From Thermomicrobiaceae bacterium (lineage in GTDB: Bacteria > Chloroflexota > Chloroflexia > Thermomicrobiales > Thermomicrobiaceae): a stretch of 7,210 nucleotides of DNA. A program made the translations under genes and the position numbers. Positions 5,060 to 7,210 of the stretch are shown here, in pieces. The first letter of the stretch is position 1. The number at the start of each line of letters is the position of its first letter. The stretch spans positions 1 through 7,210 of the forward strand of contig JAICWZ010000096.1 of assembly GCA_025966355.1 (NCBI GenBank). Reading direction: 5' to 3'. Under the pieces are notes generated by a model. The model saw only the letters and a list, made by a program, of their open reading frames with translations. It was not told the DNA's origin and searched no databases.

Positions 5060-7210
5060 ATGAACCGGATTGAAGAGCAACGGGCCGCGGATCTGATCAA
5101 CGATGTCCTGGACGAGCTGGGCTACGGGCGTCGTCCGTTCGACATGCGCGGCATCCCCTTCTCCGGCGTCTGGGGCACCTCATCCTCGGTGAGTTATCAG
5201 ATCGCCAATGAACTCGCCGCCGAGCGTATCGCGGCGGAGACGGCCGAACTGTCCAAGAAAGAGGCCAAACGCCGGGCGCAGGAGATCGTGCGCGAGATGG
5301 CACAAGAGGTTGCCACGCGGGTGGCCGACCGGCTCGGCGCGCACGAAGGTTTCGCCAGCGTCGAGGCGACCAACGGTTACATCAACGTCTTCTTCGACAC
5401 GAAGGCCTACAGCAACGCGGTGCTGCGCTCGGTGCTCGATGCCGGCGATGCCTACGGCCGTGGTCCGGCGCGCACCGATCGGGTCATGGTCGAATATTCG
5501 CAGCCGAACACGCACAAGGAATTTCACATCGGCCACCTGCGCAACGCCAGCCTCGGCAACGCCCTCAGTCGTACGCTCCTGTTCGCGGGCTATGACGTGT
5601 TGCAGGCGAATTACATCGGCGATATCGGCATGCACGTCATCCGCACGCTCTGGTGCTACCGCAACTTCCATCAGGGCGAAGAACCGCCGCGCGAACGCCG
5701 TGGCGGATGGCTTGGCTTGATTTATGTCGAGTCTGGCCAGCGCCTGCGCTACCGCGAAGATGTGGTCGAATTCCTGGGCGACCTTTCGAAGAATGATCCG
5801 ATCTTCGTCGAGATGATCGACCGCATGATGAAAGAGCTCTGGAAGACGCATAAGGTCGGCGAGGATGTCGCCTATTTGCTCGGCCAGATCGCCCATCAGC
5901 GCGATATCAAGACCGATGCCTTCCTGGATGACGAGACGATTGTGAAGTTCTGGCCGATCGCGCGCAATCAGCTGGCGCACGAACTGGCGGCTGCCGAAGC
6001 GGGCGAACTGCCGCCCCCGGCGGAGGATGCCGAGCCGGTGCCGGTCGAGACCTATCGCGAGCGACTCGAGCGCTGCGATCAGCTGGGCGAACATCTCGAC
6101 TGGTGGGCCGACGTGCCGCGCTGGCAGCAAGAGATCCGCGAAACGTTTCAGCTCTGGGAGCACAAAGAACCCGAGTTCATCCAGCTCTGGGAGGAAACCA
6201 AAGCCTGGAGCATGGAGGAGTTCCACCGCATCTACAACCAGCTCGACATTCATTTCGATGTCTGGTTCTACGAGAGCGGCGTCGAAGAGGCCGGTCGGGA
6301 GATCGTCCGCGAGCTGATGGAGCGCGGCATCGCCGAGATGAGCGACGGCCTGCCGGTCGTCAAGATCGACGAAAAGCTCGGGCTGGAGAAGGAGACGTAT
6401 CGCACGCTGCCGATCCTGCGCTCGGACGGCACCACGCTCTACTCGACCAAGGATCTGGCGCTGACTAAGGAGAAGTTCGAGCAGTACGGGGTTGATCGGT
6501 CGATCTGGATTGTCGATGTCGGTCAGAGCCTCTATTTCCAGCAGATTTTCAAGATCATGGAACTGTGGGGTTTCGAGCAGGCCGCCAAGTGCTTTCATCT
6601 GAGCTACGAGAAGGTCATGCTGCCAACCGGCAAAATGAGCAGCCGCTCCGGCAACGCCGTGCTCTACGACGACGTCGCCACCGAAGTGCTGCAACGGGCA
6701 CGCGAGATCATCGACGAGAAGAATCCGACGCTGCCCGACGAACTGAAGGAGCATATCGCACGCGATGTCGGCATCGGCAGCATGAAGTACGGCATGCTGG
6801 CGCGCGACAACAACCGCGTCGTCGTCTTTGACATCGAAGACGCGCTCTCGTTCGAGGGACACTCGGCGCCGTACATTCAGTACGCGCACGCCCGCGCCTG
6901 CCGCATTCTGGAAAAGGTCGACGAACTTCCGTCCGGCGATCTCGATTTTGGCGAACTGACGCCGGAGGAGATCAACCTGATCGAGCAGATCGCCACTTTC
7001 CCGGTTGAAGTCGAACGCGCGGCGGCCGAATACAAGCCGCTCGTCATCACGTCGTACGTGTTTGACCTGGCCAAGCGCTTCAACGATTTCTACCACGCCT
7101 GTCCCGTTCTCACCGCGCCTGAGCCGCAACGCTCGGCCCGTAGCGCGCTCGTGGCCGCCACGCGCCAGACGCTCGCCAACGGACTGGGACTGCTGGGGAT
7201 CGCGGCGCCC
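5060..7210 (+). CDS. argS: Arginyl-tRNA synthetase, enlarged form (3' end just beyond window)
   Basis: Class I aminoacyl-tRNA synthetase that charges tRNA-Arg with arginine using ATP, in the cytoplasm. The 717 visible codons are uninterrupted. An N-terminal ArgS additional domain spans about 1-115 (EATNGYINVFF). The Rossmann catalytic domain has VEYSQPNTHKEFHIGHLRNA with HIGH at 156-159, then YIGDIGMHV at 185-193. The second signature, LPTGKMSSRSGN, has a KMSKS-like KMSSR at 525-529. The DALR anticodon-binding domain begins near 595 (SAPYIQYAHARA) and includes DLAKRFNDFYHACPVL. The frame ends at ANGLGLLGIAAP, close to the normal family C-terminus, so only a few residues should be missing. It is much longer than the roughly 577 residues of E. 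coli ArgS. Most of the extra length, about 120 residues, lies between GDIG and about residue 384. ATG 5060 follows GAGG by four bases and AGGA by nine. No T-box is visible in the leader. Confidence 0.96.
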   Translation, partial: MNRIEEQRAADLINDVLDELGYGRRPFDMRGIPFSGVWGTSSSVSYQIANELAAERIAAETAELSKKEAKRRAQEIVREMAQEVATRVADRLGAHEGFASVEATNGYINVFFDTKAYSNAVLRSVLDAGDAYGRGPARTDRVMVEYSQPNTHKEFHIGHLRNASLGNALSRTLLFAGYDVLQANYIGDIGMHVIRTLWCYRNFHQGEEPPRERRGGWLGLIYVESGQRLRYREDVVEFLGDLSKNDPIFVEMIDRMMKELWKTHKVGEDVAYLLGQIAHQRDIKTDAFLDDETIVKFWPIARNQLAHELAAAEAGELPPPAEDAEPVPVETYRERLERCDQLGEHLDWWADVPRWQQEIRETFQLWEHKEPEFIQLWEETKAWSMEEFHRIYNQLDIHFDVWFYESGVEEAGREIVRELMERGIAEMSDGLPVVKIDEKLGLEKETYRTLPILRSDGTTLYSTKDLALTKEKFEQYGVDRSIWIVDVGQSLYFQQIFKIMELWGFEQAAKCFHLSYEKVMLPTGKMSSRSGNAVLYDDVATEVLQRAREIIDEKNPTLPDELKEHIARDVGIGSMKYGMLARDNNRVVVFDIEDALSFEGHSAPYIQYAHARACRILEKVDELPSGDLDFGELTPEEINLIEQIATFPVEVERAAAEYKPLVITSYVFDLAKRFNDFYHACPVLTAPEPQRSARSALVAATRQTLANGLGLLGIAAP

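Noticed and set aside
5180..7129. A 649-codon open frame on the minus strand opposite argS
   Set aside because: It lies wholly antisense to a clear ArgS with all family motifs. Its protein is a V/L/R/D-rich string typical of the complement of GC-biased codons, with no recognisable domain and no ribosome-binding site seen.
1..7210. CRISPR arrays, tRNA or rRNA genes, insertion sequences, toxin-antitoxin or phage-defence modules
   Set aside because: No regularly spaced repeats, cloverleaf-like segments, transposase motifs or defence-protein motifs were seen in reading either strand.

Overview
The window is GC-rich chromosomal DNA, probably from a Chloroflexota bacterium (Thermomicrobia/Sphaerobacter-like or a related lineage). 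This rests on three things: the enlarged arginyl-tRNA synthetase, two small membrane proteins and a small lipoprotein of kinds I recall from Chloroflexota genomes, and GC-biased codon third positions that leave long false open frames opposite the real genes. It is an inference from remembered families, not a database result.

The layout has two divergent halves around an intergenic region at about 2952-3186. On the minus strand, reading leftward, come an MscS-type mechanosensitive channel (2951-2094), a small lipoprotein (1972-1550), and a KdpD-type membrane sensor histidine kinase (1392 to beyond position 1, so its C-terminus is missing). On the plus strand come two small membrane proteins of unknown function (3187-3498 and 3587-3982), a short glucose-1-phosphate thymidylyltransferase-like enzyme (4130-4924), and argS (5060 to just beyond 7210, lacking perhaps only a handful of residues).

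The genes do not form one pathway. The minus-strand group is envelope and stress related: osmotic release valve, surface lipoprotein, membrane sensor kinase. The two small membrane genes have near-identical ribosome-binding-site arrangements and probably form an operon. The nucleotidyltransferase has its own likely promoter (extended -10 at 4018-4026). It is separated from argS by two overlapping hairpins.

No CRISPR array, tRNA, rRNA, transposase or phage gene is visible, and I find no convincing undescribed system. The best items for a second look are the perfect 17-bp inverted repeat with an 8-bp tandem arm between mscS and the lipoprotein gene, the two mutually exclusive hairpins before argS, the paired small membrane proteins, and the roughly 120-residue expansion in the ArgS catalytic domain.
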